Below, piece by piece: positions 53,665 through 62,703 of a stretch of 64,000 bases of DNA. The notes beneath the pieces were generated by a model. It was not told the origin of the DNA and did no database searches. It was given only the letters and a program-made list of their open reading frames with translations. A program made the translations under genes and the position numbers. Within the stretch, counting starts at the first letter, position 1; every line of letters begins with the position of its first letter. Source of the stretch: Dysgonomonas sp. Marseille-P4677 (lineage in GTDB: Bacteria; Bacteroidota; Bacteroidia; Bacteroidales; Dysgonomonadaceae); the NCBI RefSeq assembly GCF_016652235.1, contig NZ_JAEPKU010000002.1, positions 1-64,000 on the forward strand. The letters run 5' to 3'.

Positions 53665-54319
53665 AAAATAGCCTAGGATTATTAAATAAACTATAATTCC
53701 TTTTTAGATATTTTACATCTTGATTCCACCATTGGATTTCTAATAATTTGTTTATATCATCATCATCAAATCGTTTTTTCATGAATTTTGCAGGAACACC
53801 CCCAACAATGGTATAAGGTCCTACATCCTTTGTAACAACTGCCCCTGCTGCAATAATAGCACCATCTCCAATAGTGACGCCATCCAAAATAATAACATTT
53901 GCACCTATCCACACATCATTCCCTATATTAATTTCTTCGTGTTCTTTAAATAATTCCTTATCACAAAAAGAGATTTGACATTGCTTGGCTATGGAAAAAA
54001 ATGCAGGAAATGTGGATATATAATTTATCGGATGCATGCCAAGACCTATTTTACATCCTGGTCCAATAGAGCAGAAACTTCCTATATTTGTATTTCTAAT
54101 AAACGAATTACCTGCTATATATACAAAATTACCAAAATGAGTATTCACTATATTAGTATATTCATACAAAGTGTTATATTGGCCAAAAGAACACTTTCTT
54201 ACATTAGATAAATACCCTATATACAGATGATTACCCCTATTATTAAACATTAACCAACTAGCGTTAAGCATCCATCTAAACCATAATGTTAACGGATTTT
54301 TTAATAGAAACTTTATCAT
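53642..54319 (-). CDS. CatB-related O-acetyltransferase
   Basis: A 225-aa xenobiotic-acetyltransferase-like hexapeptide protein. Features are [28 protein letters not shown] with the catalytic His in GMHP, then [23 protein letters not shown] and [23 protein letters not shown]. Members in surface polysaccharide operons O-acetylate a glycan residue. The operon contains a second, unrelated-length acetyltransferase (51299), so two acetylation sites or steps are possible. The 3' end overlaps the next gene by 23 bp, and the start overlaps the upstream gene by 4 bp. Confidence 0.88.
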   Translation of the reverse strand: MIKFLLKNPLTLWFRWMLNASWLMFNNRGNHLYIGYLSNVRKCSFGQYNTLYEYTNIVNTHFGNFVYIAGNSFIRNTNIGSFCSIGPGCKIGLGMHPINYISTFPAFFSIAKQCQISFCDKELFKEHEEINIGNDVWIGANVIILDGVTIGDGAIIAAGAVVTKDVGPYTIVGGVPAKFMKKRFDDDDINKLLEIQWWNQDVKYLKRNYSLFNNPRLFFEKYEQL

Positions 54320-55473
54320 TTTAAAACGGATGAAAATAATACTCTAAATAACAATAATTTTATCATTTTTCGTATGTTCAAATTGTTATAATCATAGAAT
54401 GCCTTTTTATATTCAATCTCATATTTATCCCATCTTTTTTTCTTCAATATTACATTCTTTGAAGTATCGTATATATATATATCATTTCCATAATTTTCGA
54501 GCGTTATATTCAATTCATGAGGTTTTAAATTTAATTTATAGGCGGAAACTATTTCATAAGGATATTTATTCATTGTTAGTAAGTAACGTTTATTCTCTAA
54601 ACGTTTCTTTGTTCCATACAAATCAACAGAAATATCTATCAATGAAGAATCCATAGACAAAAATTTATCTTTTCGCTCATAGAAGGCATCATAAAGAATC
54701 GCATCTTCTATAGTTGGAAATACATAATTTATGTAAAAAATATTCAAATCTACTTGATAAGAATGTTGTTCTTCCTTATTATGTGTTCCTACATCCGAAA
54801 AATTTGTAGATAAGGATAAATAAGGATAAACAAAATATCGATCAGTCTTTATTACGTATTTTATAAAATACCTCAGCCATGAAGAATTTGGCCAATTTAA
54901 TACTGCATCTGGGATTTCATCATCAATGTTCTCCCACTTTTCATTCTTAATATACCATTCATAAAACTGGCTCCACATTCTTCTAGACCAACACTGCCCC
55001 CATGATTGCGCATATTGTAGAAAAAATACATCATACTTATTTTTTAATGGGATAAATGGTCTATTACAATTTGTATTTTGTTTGTGTTTATATAATGATA
55101 TACCTGCAATATAATCTTTATCACCGTAAAAATCTAATGCTTCTTGAGCATAATGATAAAAATATGGGGAGACATATAAATCATCTTCCAACATTATAAT
55201 AGCATCATAATTTTTTGATAGATTTCCACAACTGATAACATGATTCCGTAAACCTAAATTCTCTTTATGTACTATAACTATTTTTTCCCCGTTGGACCAT
55301 TCAAAATTATTAGCTATATCTATCACTGTTGAATGTTCTTCAGAATCCTGATAATCGACACTAATAACTAAAGATAAATTTCTGTCTGGATAATGAGCTC
55401 TCTCAATAGAATCAAGTAATCTTCTCAAAGATTTTGGTCTATTATATGTAACGACAATTATAGCTATGTCCAT
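54316..55473 (-). CDS. glycosyltransferase family 2, GNT-I-like
   Basis: A 385-aa enzyme whose first 200 residues resemble GT2/GNT-I-like transferases: [21 protein letters not shown], the [13 protein letters not shown] segment and the metal-binding [30 protein letters not shown] is also characteristic. The remaining 185 residues are not recognised and are AT-rich. It begins 1 bp inside the flippase gene's 3' end (shared base). Probably adds one sugar of the repeat unit; donor unknown. Confidence 0.85.
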   Translation of the reverse strand: MDIAIIVVTYNRPKSLRRLLDSIERAHYPDRNLSLVISVDYQDSEEHSTVIDIANNFEWSNGEKIVIVHKENLGLRNHVISCGNLSKNYDAIIMLEDDLYVSPYFYHYAQEALDFYGDKDYIAGISLYKHKQNTNCNRPFIPLKNKYDVFFLQYAQSWGQCWSRRMWSQFYEWYIKNEKWENIDDEIPDAVLNWPNSSWLRYFIKYVIKTDRYFVYPYLSLSTNFSDVGTHNKEEQHSYQVDLNIFYINYVFPTIEDAILYDAFYERKDKFLSMDSSLIDISVDLYGTKKRLENKRYLLTMNKYPYEIVSAYKLNLKPHELNITLENYGNDIYIYDTSKNVILKKKRWDKYEIEYKKAFYDYNNLNIRKMIKLLLFRVLFSSVLK

Positions 55474-56924
55474 TATTTTTTCATTTTATTTTTTACTAAC
55501 CCAAGTAAATCATATTCCTTTCGAAGCTGTATGTAAGAAGCAAGAATAACAACAAATATAACACTCTTTATTATCAAAGAAAGTATTAAATACAAATCTT
55601 CTGTTAAATCACTGACTATATAAAGAACTATAGCCATGATTATTGTGACAATAAGAGGCGAGACTAAATGCTTAAAGAAAATTACAAATCTTTCTTTAAA
55701 TACTTGGCAATACATCATCCAATAACATTGAAAAAAGTTGAAAGTAAATGTTATAACTAAGGCCCAAGCCACAGCATTTATTGATCGAAAAGCAAGAATT
55801 GCAATTATAAGTCCCAGAACATTAACTATAGCTGAAAATAATCCAGACACAAATAAGGCCTTTGTTGTATTAGCAGCCTGAAAGATTGAACCTGATGTTG
55901 ACAATATTATTTGAATTCCTACAGACAAAGAAAGAATTTTAAATACAGGTATCGAACCTATCCACTGATCTCCAAATACAAGCAGAATGAGCTCTTTAGA
56001 TGTGAAAAACAACAAAATGGATAAGGGAAAACTGATAAACGATAAAAAACGAACTATTTTTAAATAATGGCTTGAAAGTTGTTTCAAATCATTCTGAAAT
56101 CCAGCAAATACTGGATGCATTACAGGTGTAATCACATGGGTAATATTCTGTAAAGGTAACATCATCAGCCTATAAGATTTATCATAATAACCGAGTGGAG
56201 ACATACCTATATATCTACCAATTACCAACTTATCCAAATTTCGAGAGAAGTAATTAATAAAGTTAAACAAAAACTGATAAACAGAAAACGTTGAAATTAG
56301 CTTTAATGAAGAACAATTTATTTTCAATACTAAAGATTGAGGCTTAACATAAAAATTCACAAAGAAAATACCAATACTAGTTAATATAGGATTAATTAGT
56401 AAAGCATAAATACCAGCACCCATGAATGCTGCAAAAACAGAAATAAGCCCACCAACCAATTGAAATATCAAAGTTCGATATGCAATAAATTTAAACTTCT
56501 TTTCTTTCAACAAAAGAGCATTTGGTACAATATTTATAGATGCAAAAAAAATATTTATTGACAAAATCTGACATATGTAAATTAATATTTCTTCCTTATA
56601 ATAGGCACCCAAAAGCCAAGAGCAACAAAAAAACAAAAGAGATATGGTTAAGCCAATATAAACTGTAAAAGAAAAGATATTAGAATAATCTTCTCTTTTT
56701 AGATTCTGATTTTGGACAATAGCAGGACCAATACCTAAATCACTAAATATACTAAAAAAAGTAATCAAGACCGTTGCGATCGCAACTACACCAAAATCTT
56801 CAGGTGAAATCAATCTCGCTAATATTGCAGAAATAACTAAGGAAACAATTATCCCTGCATATTTTGATATTGCAGTATAAAACACACCCCCAATCAATTG
56901 CTTTTTTATAGGATTTTCAAGCAT
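55473..56924 (-). CDS. wzx: Wzx-type polysaccharide flippase
   Basis: A 483-aa membrane protein of the MOP/PST superfamily with about 14 hydrophobic segments. The N-terminal GGVFYTAISKYAGIIVSLVIS and ILARLISPEDFGVVAIA are typical of WzxC-like flippases, which move undecaprenyl-PP-linked repeat units across the inner membrane. It fits with the Wzy-like polymerase, the Wzz and the glycosyltransferases in the same operon. The gene is noticeably AT-rich. It ends 1 bp into the next gene and starts 13 nt after the upstream GT2. Confidence 0.93.
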   Translation of the reverse strand: MLENPIKKQLIGGVFYTAISKYAGIIVSLVISAILARLISPEDFGVVAIATVLITFFSIFSDLGIGPAIVQNQNLKREDYSNIFSFTVYIGLTISLLFFCCSWLLGAYYKEEILIYICQILSINIFFASINIVPNALLLKEKKFKFIAYRTLIFQLVGGLISVFAAFMGAGIYALLINPILTSIGIFFVNFYVKPQSLVLKINCSSLKLISTFSVYQFLFNFINYFSRNLDKLVIGRYIGMSPLGYYDKSYRLMMLPLQNITHVITPVMHPVFAGFQNDLKQLSSHYLKIVRFLSFISFPLSILLFFTSKELILLVFGDQWIGSIPVFKILSLSVGIQIILSTSGSIFQAANTTKALFVSGLFSAIVNVLGLIIAILAFRSINAVAWALVITFTFNFFQCYWMMYCQVFKERFVIFFKHLVSPLIVTIIMAIVLYIVSDLTEDLYLILSLIIKSVIFVVILASYIQLRKEYDLLGLVKNKMKK

Positions 56925-56937
56925 TATTAATTATAAT

Positions 56938-57909
56938 CTATCTAAATATCTTCTTATAAGCAGGTCGTAACAAAGACTTGCTATATTTAACAACTAATTT
57001 ATATGAAAATAAAAAAGGAAATGACAATTTTGTTAATAAAAGAGAATTTTTGCTAGTTATTATTTTAAAAAAAGCATTAAAACAATCCATCTTACTCTTT
57101 TCAAGATACATAAGATATCTAGAATCTTGAGTAAATAGCAAATTCATTTCTAATAGATAGCGTTGTAATATTTTTAAATCTATTTTTTTATAATTATCAA
57201 ATATTTCATTAACTAAACCATCTTCTCCATACCCCCAATCCTTTTTCTCCTGACCAGGTTGAGTTACTTTCACGGGATATTCTGTAAGATGGTAAGTATT
57301 CCCATTTAATATAGAAATAGATACAAAAAAGATAAAAGGGTAGATATTCTGAACATTTCGTTGCATATAATTCTCATACAATCCTGCTCTTTTAAATACG
57401 AGTCCAGATAACTGATGCCCCCTATTAGACAAGCTTAAGCAACTTCTAAATCCTTTTCTGTATTTTTTTGTTATAGCATTTATATCTCTCTGAATAGTCG
57501 GAATAACTGTTTTATCTAGTTTAATCCCAATAAAACTAGGAATTATGCAATGAACATCTTTTTCTGAACTAATAATACAAATAACTCTTTTCAAGTATTC
57601 TTCATCTATATAATCATCATCTCCTAGAAACATTACATACTCAGAAATAGCTTTACTCAATGTGAATATTACATTCTTTTCTAAACCAATATTTGCTTCT
57701 TGATTATATAGAGTAATCTTAATGTTAGTATTCTTAATAAAGCTTGTTACTTTTTGTTTAGTCTCATCCTCAGAATTATTACTAGATATTATGATATCTA
57801 CTCTTTCTTCTAGACTATTGCTTAATATAAACCCCTCTAATAAAGAAATATTGTATAATAAATCATTGCATCTATTATATGTTGGTATCAATATTGTCAG
57901 TAACATCAA
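56938..57909 (-). CDS. glycosyltransferase family 2
   Basis: A 323-aa GT-A enzyme with LTILIPTYNRCNDLLYNISLL at the N terminus, IIISSNNSEDET, NQEANIGLEKNVIFTL and the metal-binding FLGDDDYIDEEYL around 93-105. Similar proteins, including abequosyltransferase-type enzymes, are found beside 3,6-dideoxyhexose genes. Its position directly after the last CDP-dideoxyhexose gene (4-bp overlap) makes it a candidate for the dideoxyhexosyl transferase, which is inference only. It is the most AT-rich stretch of the locus; 57001-57060 has 11 G+C in 60. Confidence 0.87.
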   Translation of the reverse strand: MMLLTILIPTYNRCNDLLYNISLLEGFILSNSLEERVDIIISSNNSEDETKQKVTSFIKNTNIKITLYNQEANIGLEKNVIFTLSKAISEYVMFLGDDDYIDEEYLKRVICIISSEKDVHCIIPSFIGIKLDKTVIPTIQRDINAITKKYRKGFRSCLSLSNRGHQLSGLVFKRAGLYENYMQRNVQNIYPFIFFVSISILNGNTYHLTEYPVKVTQPGQEKKDWGYGEDGLVNEIFDNYKKIDLKILQRYLLEMNLLFTQDSRYLMYLEKSKMDCFNAFFKIITSKNSLLLTKLSFPFLFSYKLVVKYSKSLLRPAYKKIFR

Positions 57910-58805
57910 CTTTTATATTTTATTATTCTTTCCAATCCCTCTATCAAGTCTACTTTCGGAGTCCAATTTGGCATCTGTTTATATCCTGTATATGGCATCA
58001 TAATCTCTCTCTTTTTATAGGGTTTAGCGCCAATATTAACATTCAATTTTTGATTTAGTATTTTTTCAAAAAGAGAAATCATCTCCTTCAGCTGCACTCT
58101 TCGTCCTGTATATACTCCATAGATTTCATTCTCCAAACTATTGTCTAATTGTAATAACTCAAATGCTTTTAAATAAGCAGAGCAAACATCTGAAATATGT
58201 GTCATATCCAAATATTGTTCACCTGGAGAAATATCTATTGATGAGTTCCCTTGTGATATCTGATATAAAAGATTTAATAGTTTAGGGCGTTTATCATCTT
58301 CTCCATAAACATCAAACAAGCGAAGCGTCACCACTCTAAACCCCTTAGCATCAACATAGTATTGAATAATCTTCTCGTAAGCTTCCTTTGTTGCTGCATA
58401 TAAATCAACTGGATTATATCCTTCTGAATTATAATTTTGCCAATATGACCCTGTGTTAATAAATATTCTTGTAGAACAATGACTCATTGCTTCAAGCACT
58501 TCAGTTCCAAATTGAATATTACTTTGAATTAAAATTGGAATTTGTTCTGGCTTATAATTATTAATTACTGCTGCTGCTAAATGAAAGACAACTTCTGCAT
58601 CAATTTTTTTTAAGAAATCAATTAATTGCATTATATTGTTATCATATTCGAACACTTCCACTCTAGACACAACATCTTCGATATTCTGATATCCAAACTG
58701 AGGTTGGGAGATTATACCCACATCCCAACCATCTGACAATAAGAACCTTAGAAGATTAGATCCTATATAACCTGTTGCTCCTGTAATAACAGCCTTCTTT
58801 TTCAT
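57906..58805 (-). CDS. NAD(P)-dependent SDR, probable CDP-3,6-dideoxyhexose 4-reductase
   Basis: A 299-aa extended SDR: GATGYIGS at 9-16, Ser120 and Tyr136/Lys140 (YAATK). In O-antigen loci this position after rfbFGH is taken by paratose synthase (RfbS) or abequose synthase (RfbJ, also about 299 aa), which reduce the 4-keto group of CDP-4-keto-3,6-dideoxyglucose. Which stereoisomer forms cannot be told from sequence inspection. There is no RfbE-type 2-epimerase, so tyvelose is not indicated. It overlaps rfbG and the following GT2 by 4 bp each. Confidence 0.82.
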   Translation of the reverse strand: MKKKAVITGATGYIGSNLLRFLLSDGWDVGIISQPQFGYQNIEDVVSRVEVFEYDNNIMQLIDFLKKIDAEVVFHLAAAVINNYKPEQIPILIQSNIQFGTEVLEAMSHCSTRIFINTGSYWQNYNSEGYNPVDLYAATKEAYEKIIQYYVDAKGFRVVTLRLFDVYGEDDKRPKLLNLLYQISQGNSSIDISPGEQYLDMTHISDVCSAYLKAFELLQLDNSLENEIYGVYTGRRVQLKEMISLFEKILNQKLNVNIGAKPYKKREIMMPYTGYKQMPNWTPKVDLIEGLERIIKYKS

Positions 58806-59887
58806 TTATCTACATATTTCTTTATCTGTTCTATACAGAGATCATATATATTCTCACTCGAATATCTTTTATACCAATCTACAGTCAATTCAAGACACTG
58901 GCTCAGATTCATCCTTGGCTCCCATCCTAATCTAAATTTAGCCTTAGATATATCTAACATCAACAAGTTGGCCTCATGAACAGCATTAGAATCCGAAACA
59001 TCTTTTAATTCTCCTGATCCATATTTTTCAACAACCATTGAAGCAATGTCCCAAACTGTAGCTATTGATTCCATTCTAGGCCCTAAGTTCCAACCTTCGC
59101 AATATTCTTGTGGAGCATCCCACATTTTTTTCGCAAGTTGCAGATATCCACTTAGAGGCTCTAATACATGCTGCCAAGGGCGAATCGCTTTTCTATTTCT
59201 AATATTGATAGTTTTATTAGCCTCCAACGCTCTGATACAATCCGGAATTATTCGATCCAAAGCCCAATCACCTCCTCCAATAACATTGCCTGCACGAGCA
59301 CTTGCTATTGATTTGCCATGCAGATTATAGTCTTTAGGGCTAAAAAAAGAATTTCGCCACGAAGATATTGCTATTTCAGCAGCACCTTTGCTCGACGAAT
59401 AAGGATCATACCCTCCCATGGGCTCATTTTCTCTATAACCCCATATCTGTTCTTTGTTTTCATAACATTTATCGGTAGTAATCATTACTCCTACTTTTAC
59501 GCTATCTGTTACACGGACTGCTTCAAGTATATTTATCGTACCCATTAGATTCACCTCGTATGTTTCCTTCGGGATATCATAAGAAAGACGTACTAATGGT
59601 TGCGCCGCAAGATGAAATACTATTTCCGGTTTATATTTAGAGAAAACTTCAACTAACGTATCCTTATCTCGTATATCTCCTCGTATATCAACAATCTTAT
59701 TTGATATTTTTGACAATACAAAATTATCTTTCTCAGTATAAGGATCTAAAGAATAACCTATTACTTTAGCACCCATAGCTTCAAGCCAAATTGAAAGCCA
59801 AGACCCTTTAAATCCGGTATGTCCAGTAACTAGAACTTTTTTACCGTTATAAAAGCCATCAAAGATATCTATTTCCATACTTTCCAA
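58802..59887 (-). CDS. rfbG: CDP-glucose 4,6-dehydratase
   Basis: Converts CDP-D-glucose to CDP-4-keto-6-deoxyglucose. The 361-aa SDR has VTGHTGFKGSWLSIWL near 20-35, FHLAAQPLVRLSYDIP, TTDKCYENKE and YDPYSSSKGAAE (YxxxK), all diagnostic of RfbG rather than dTDP-glucose dehydratase. Length is normal. It overlaps rfbF by 19 bp and the final SDR gene by 4 bp. Second step of the CDP-3,6-dideoxyhexose branch. Confidence 0.96.
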   Translation of the reverse strand: MESMEIDIFDGFYNGKKVLVTGHTGFKGSWLSIWLEAMGAKVIGYSLDPYTEKDNFVLSKISNKIVDIRGDIRDKDTLVEVFSKYKPEIVFHLAAQPLVRLSYDIPKETYEVNLMGTINILEAVRVTDSVKVGVMITTDKCYENKEQIWGYRENEPMGGYDPYSSSKGAAEIAISSWRNSFFSPKDYNLHGKSIASARAGNVIGGGDWALDRIIPDCIRALEANKTINIRNRKAIRPWQHVLEPLSGYLQLAKKMWDAPQEYCEGWNLGPRMESIATVWDIASMVVEKYGSGELKDVSDSNAVHEANLLMLDISKAKFRLGWEPRMNLSQCLELTVDWYKRYSSENIYDLCIEQIKKYVDK

Positions 59888-60648
59888 GGAGCATCCCCAC
59901 TATCCCACATTTCGTTCAATTCTACGTTATCCCTAAGTGTATCCATAGGTTTCCAGAAGCCTTTATGTAAATATGCTTGCATTTTCCCTTCTTTTGCAAT
60001 ATTCTCTAGAGGCTTACGCTCAAATATAGTGTTATCACCTTCTGTTATATAATCAAAAACAGTTGGCTCACAAACAAAATAACCCGCATTAATCCAATTA
60101 CGATCACCATCCGGTTTTTCAAGAAAAGATTTGACCTTATTAGTATTTTGATCTAATTCTAATGCACCAAACTTGCCGGAAGGCTTATATGCAGTAAGAG
60201 TCAAAACTCCATTCGATTCGTCATGAAATTTCAATGTATCTAAAATATCAACATCAGCAACTCCATCACCGTAAGTCAACAAAAAGCGTTCGTTTTCAAC
60301 ATATTGCTGTATTCTTTTGATACGTCCTCCTGTCATAGTATTCAAACCTGTATCAACCATCGTAACCTTCCAGTTTTCCGAATAATTATTCAATATTTTA
60401 ATACTATTATTAGACATATCAACAGTCATATCACAATTATGACGAAAGTAATTAGCAAAATATTCTTTAATCACATATTGCTTATATCCACAACATATAA
60501 TAAATTCGTCAATACCATAGTAACTATATGTTTTCATTATATGCCACAATATCGGCTTACCTCCTATTTCAACCATTGGTTTAGGAATCAGATTGGTTGC
60601 TTCACTCAAACGAGTACCCAATCCTCCTGCTAAAATGACAGCTTTCAT
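59869..60648 (-). CDS. rfbF: glucose-1-phosphate cytidylyltransferase
   Basis: Forms CDP-D-glucose from CTP and glucose 1-phosphate, committing glucose to 3,6-dideoxyhexoses. The 259-aa protein shows AVILAGGLGTRLSEATNLIPKP near the N terminus, HIMKTYSYYGIDEFIICCGYK, and LLTYGDGVADVDI (metal and nucleotide site), as in RfbF. Normal length. It starts 15 nt after the flavin reductase gene and overlaps rfbG by 19 bp. Confidence 0.97.
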   Translation of the reverse strand: MKAVILAGGLGTRLSEATNLIPKPMVEIGGKPILWHIMKTYSYYGIDEFIICCGYKQYVIKEYFANYFRHNCDMTVDMSNNSIKILNNYSENWKVTMVDTGLNTMTGGRIKRIQQYVENERFLLTYGDGVADVDILDTLKFHDESNGVLTLTAYKPSGKFGALELDQNTNKVKSFLEKPDGDRNWINAGYFVCEPTVFDYITEGDNTIFERKPLENIAKEGKMQAYLHKGFWKPMDTLRDNVELNEMWDSGDAPWKVWK

Positions 60649-60663
60649 ATCTTAAAATTATTT

Positions 60664-61359
60664 TTACCACTCATCAGTATATATATTTTCGGCCCCTTCC
60701 CTCAATAATATACTTCTAAAATAGTCTGTAAAAGTCTCTGAACCACAAATATAAAAATGAGTAGTATTAAAGTTTAAAGAACTTTTAAGAATATCTTCTT
60801 CTCCTATCCTTCTATTGATTATATCTGGGAGATATTCTCTTGTAGAATACAAATATAGTTGATTTGGAGGAACAATCTCTCTCAATATATCAACGCCCAT
60901 ACTCTCCTTTCTATCCTTAAAAGAATAATAAACGTGTAAGCGAGCTTCCTGACCTTTATTTTTTAGCTCTTCGACAAAACTCAAAATAGGTGCAATTCCT
61001 GTTCCTCCTCCAATACAACAAATAGGGCTTTTAACGTCATAAAACGGCAAAAGAAAATCACCAAAAGCATATTTTACTACACAAACTGCACCTAATGTAA
61101 GTTCATTGAAAATGCGTTCCGTGTATACTCCAATCCTTCTTATAATAAGTCTAATATGAGCAGCTTCATTATAAACGGAAGCTATACTGAAATTGCGAGA
61201 CTCTGGCCATTTTGTATAATCTTCTTTTTTTTCTAATGAAAGAAGTAGAAATGAACCTGGCTCAAAATAGTTGTTCTTATCCAACTTTAAGATATACTCC
61301 TTTATATCTTTACCGTACTCAGTGATTTGAAGTACTGTTGCTTTCGATATAATAGCCAT
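60664..61359 (-). CDS. FAD/NAD(P)H reductase, E3 partner of RfbH, lacking a ferredoxin domain
   Basis: A 231-aa ferredoxin-NADP reductase-fold protein. The FAD motif is SRNFSIAS near residues 54-61, the pyridine nucleotide loop GGGTGIAPILSFVEEL near 117-132, and a C-terminal YICGSETFTDYF. By position (between rfbH and rfbF) it should be the CDP-6-deoxy-3,4-glucoseen reductase (E3, AscD/RfbI) that passes electrons to RfbH. Known E3 proteins are about 330 aa and begin with a plant-type [2Fe-2S] ferredoxin domain. This one begins directly at the flavin domain and lacks that cysteine cluster. Not truncated: it has its own start, 11 nt after the rfbH stop. Confidence 0.85.
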   Translation of the reverse strand: MAIISKATVLQITEYGKDIKEYILKLDKNNYFEPGSFLLLSLEKKEDYTKWPESRNFSIASVYNEAAHIRLIIRRIGVYTERIFNELTLGAVCVVKYAFGDFLLPFYDVKSPICCIGGGTGIAPILSFVEELKNKGQEARLHVYYSFKDRKESMGVDILREIVPPNQLYLYSTREYLPDIINRRIGEEDILKSSLNFNTTHFYICGSETFTDYFRSILLREGAENIYTDEW

Positions 61360-61370
61360 ATTTTATGGGA

Positions 61371-62672
61371 TTAATGTAAGTTATTAAAGAATTTATCAAA
61401 AACAGATAAGACATAATCCATTCTAACACTATCAATACCCGGATAAACCCCTATAAATATAGTATTATGCATAATATAATCTGTGTTATCCAACGATCCT
61501 GATATCCGATAATTAACATTATTATAAGCCGGTTGTTTAGTCATATTGCCTGCAAATAATTGACGAGTTAAGATTTTATGATCCTCTAAGAACTCTGCTA
61601 AATTATTCCTATTAAATCTGTTATTTACTCTAATATTAAAAGGAAACCCAAACCAAGACGGATCTGAATTCGGAGTAGCCTTTGGCAATATTAAATATTC
61701 TTCATATTGCTTCAACCCATTATACAATTTAATAAAATTACTCTTCCTTTTCTGGATAAAATCTGGTAGCTTCTTTAGTTGAGCTACTCCAATAGCGGCC
61801 TGCATATCTGTCACTTTCAGATTGTATCCAATATGACTATATACGTATTTGTGATCATAACCTTTTGGTAAATCCCCATACTGTCCCTTAAATCGACGAC
61901 CACATGTATTATCACACCCCGGATCACAATAACAATCTCGTCCCCAATCACGCATTGACATCGCAATACGCCTTAATAGTGGATTACTTGTTAAAACAGA
62001 ACCTCCCTCACCCATAGTAATATGATGTGCTGGATAAAAACTTGTTGTCGCCAAATCACCATAAGTACCGACCATTTTTCCTTTGTAGGTGGAACCTACA
62101 GCATCGCAACAATCTTCAACAAGGAATAAACCATATTTATCTGCAATTGACTTTACTGTATCAATATCGAAAGGATTACCTAATGTATGAGCAAGCATTA
62201 TAGCTTTTGTTTTTTCTGTTACCGCATTTTCTAAATCCGAGGATTTAATATTGAAGGTTTCAATATCCACATCCACAAATATAGGGATAGCCCCATATTG
62301 AACTATTGGATTGACCGTAGTAGGAAACCCAGCAGCAACTGTAATAACCTCATCTCCAGGAAGAATTCTTTTTGTCTTCAATAACTCTGAAGTTAAAGTT
62401 GAAAAAGCAACTAAATTAGCAGAAGATCCCGAGTTAACCAAAAGACAATTTCTTTGCTGCATAAATTCGGCAAATTGAGTCTCAAATTCTTCAGCATATC
62501 GTCCTGTTGTTAACCAAAAATCCAAAGAAGCATCAACTAAATTAACTAATTCTTCTTCAGAAAAAATTCTCCCAGCAAAAGGTATTGAAGTTTTACCTGG
62601 TTCAAATGACTGTTGTGCAAATGCTTCTTTATAATATTCTTTTACAGAATCTAAGATAGTATCTCTACTCAT
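61371..62672 (-). CDS. rfbH: CDP-4-keto-6-deoxyglucose 3-dehydratase (E1)
   Basis: PMP- and [2Fe-2S]-dependent enzyme that removes the 3-hydroxyl in 3,6-dideoxyhexose synthesis. The 433-aa protein belongs to the DegT/AHBA aminotransferase fold, but [14 protein letters not shown] (211-224) has His216 where aminotransferases have the PLP lysine, the hallmark of E1. The iron-sulfur ligands fit the CX57CXCX7C spacing known for E1: Cys189, Cys247, Cys249, Cys257. It lies between the Wzz gene (31-nt gap) and the reductase gene. Confidence 0.97.
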   Translation of the reverse strand: MSRDTILDSVKEYYKEAFAQQSFEPGKTSIPFAGRIFSEEELVNLVDASLDFWLTTGRYAEEFETQFAEFMQQRNCLLVNSGSSANLVAFSTLTSELLKTKRILPGDEVITVAAGFPTTVNPIVQYGAIPIFVDVDIETFNIKSSDLENAVTEKTKAIMLAHTLGNPFDIDTVKSIADKYGLFLVEDCCDAVGSTYKGKMVGTYGDLATTSFYPAHHITMGEGGSVLTSNPLLRRIAMSMRDWGRDCYCDPGCDNTCGRRFKGQYGDLPKGYDHKYVYSHIGYNLKVTDMQAAIGVAQLKKLPDFIQKRKSNFIKLYNGLKQYEEYLILPKATPNSDPSWFGFPFNIRVNNRFNRNNLAEFLEDHKILTRQLFAGNMTKQPAYNNVNYRISGSLDNTDYIMHNTIFIGVYPGIDSVRMDYVLSVFDKFFNNLH

Positions 62673-62703
62673 TTTATATTATTTAGTCTTATTGAAATCA
62701 ATA

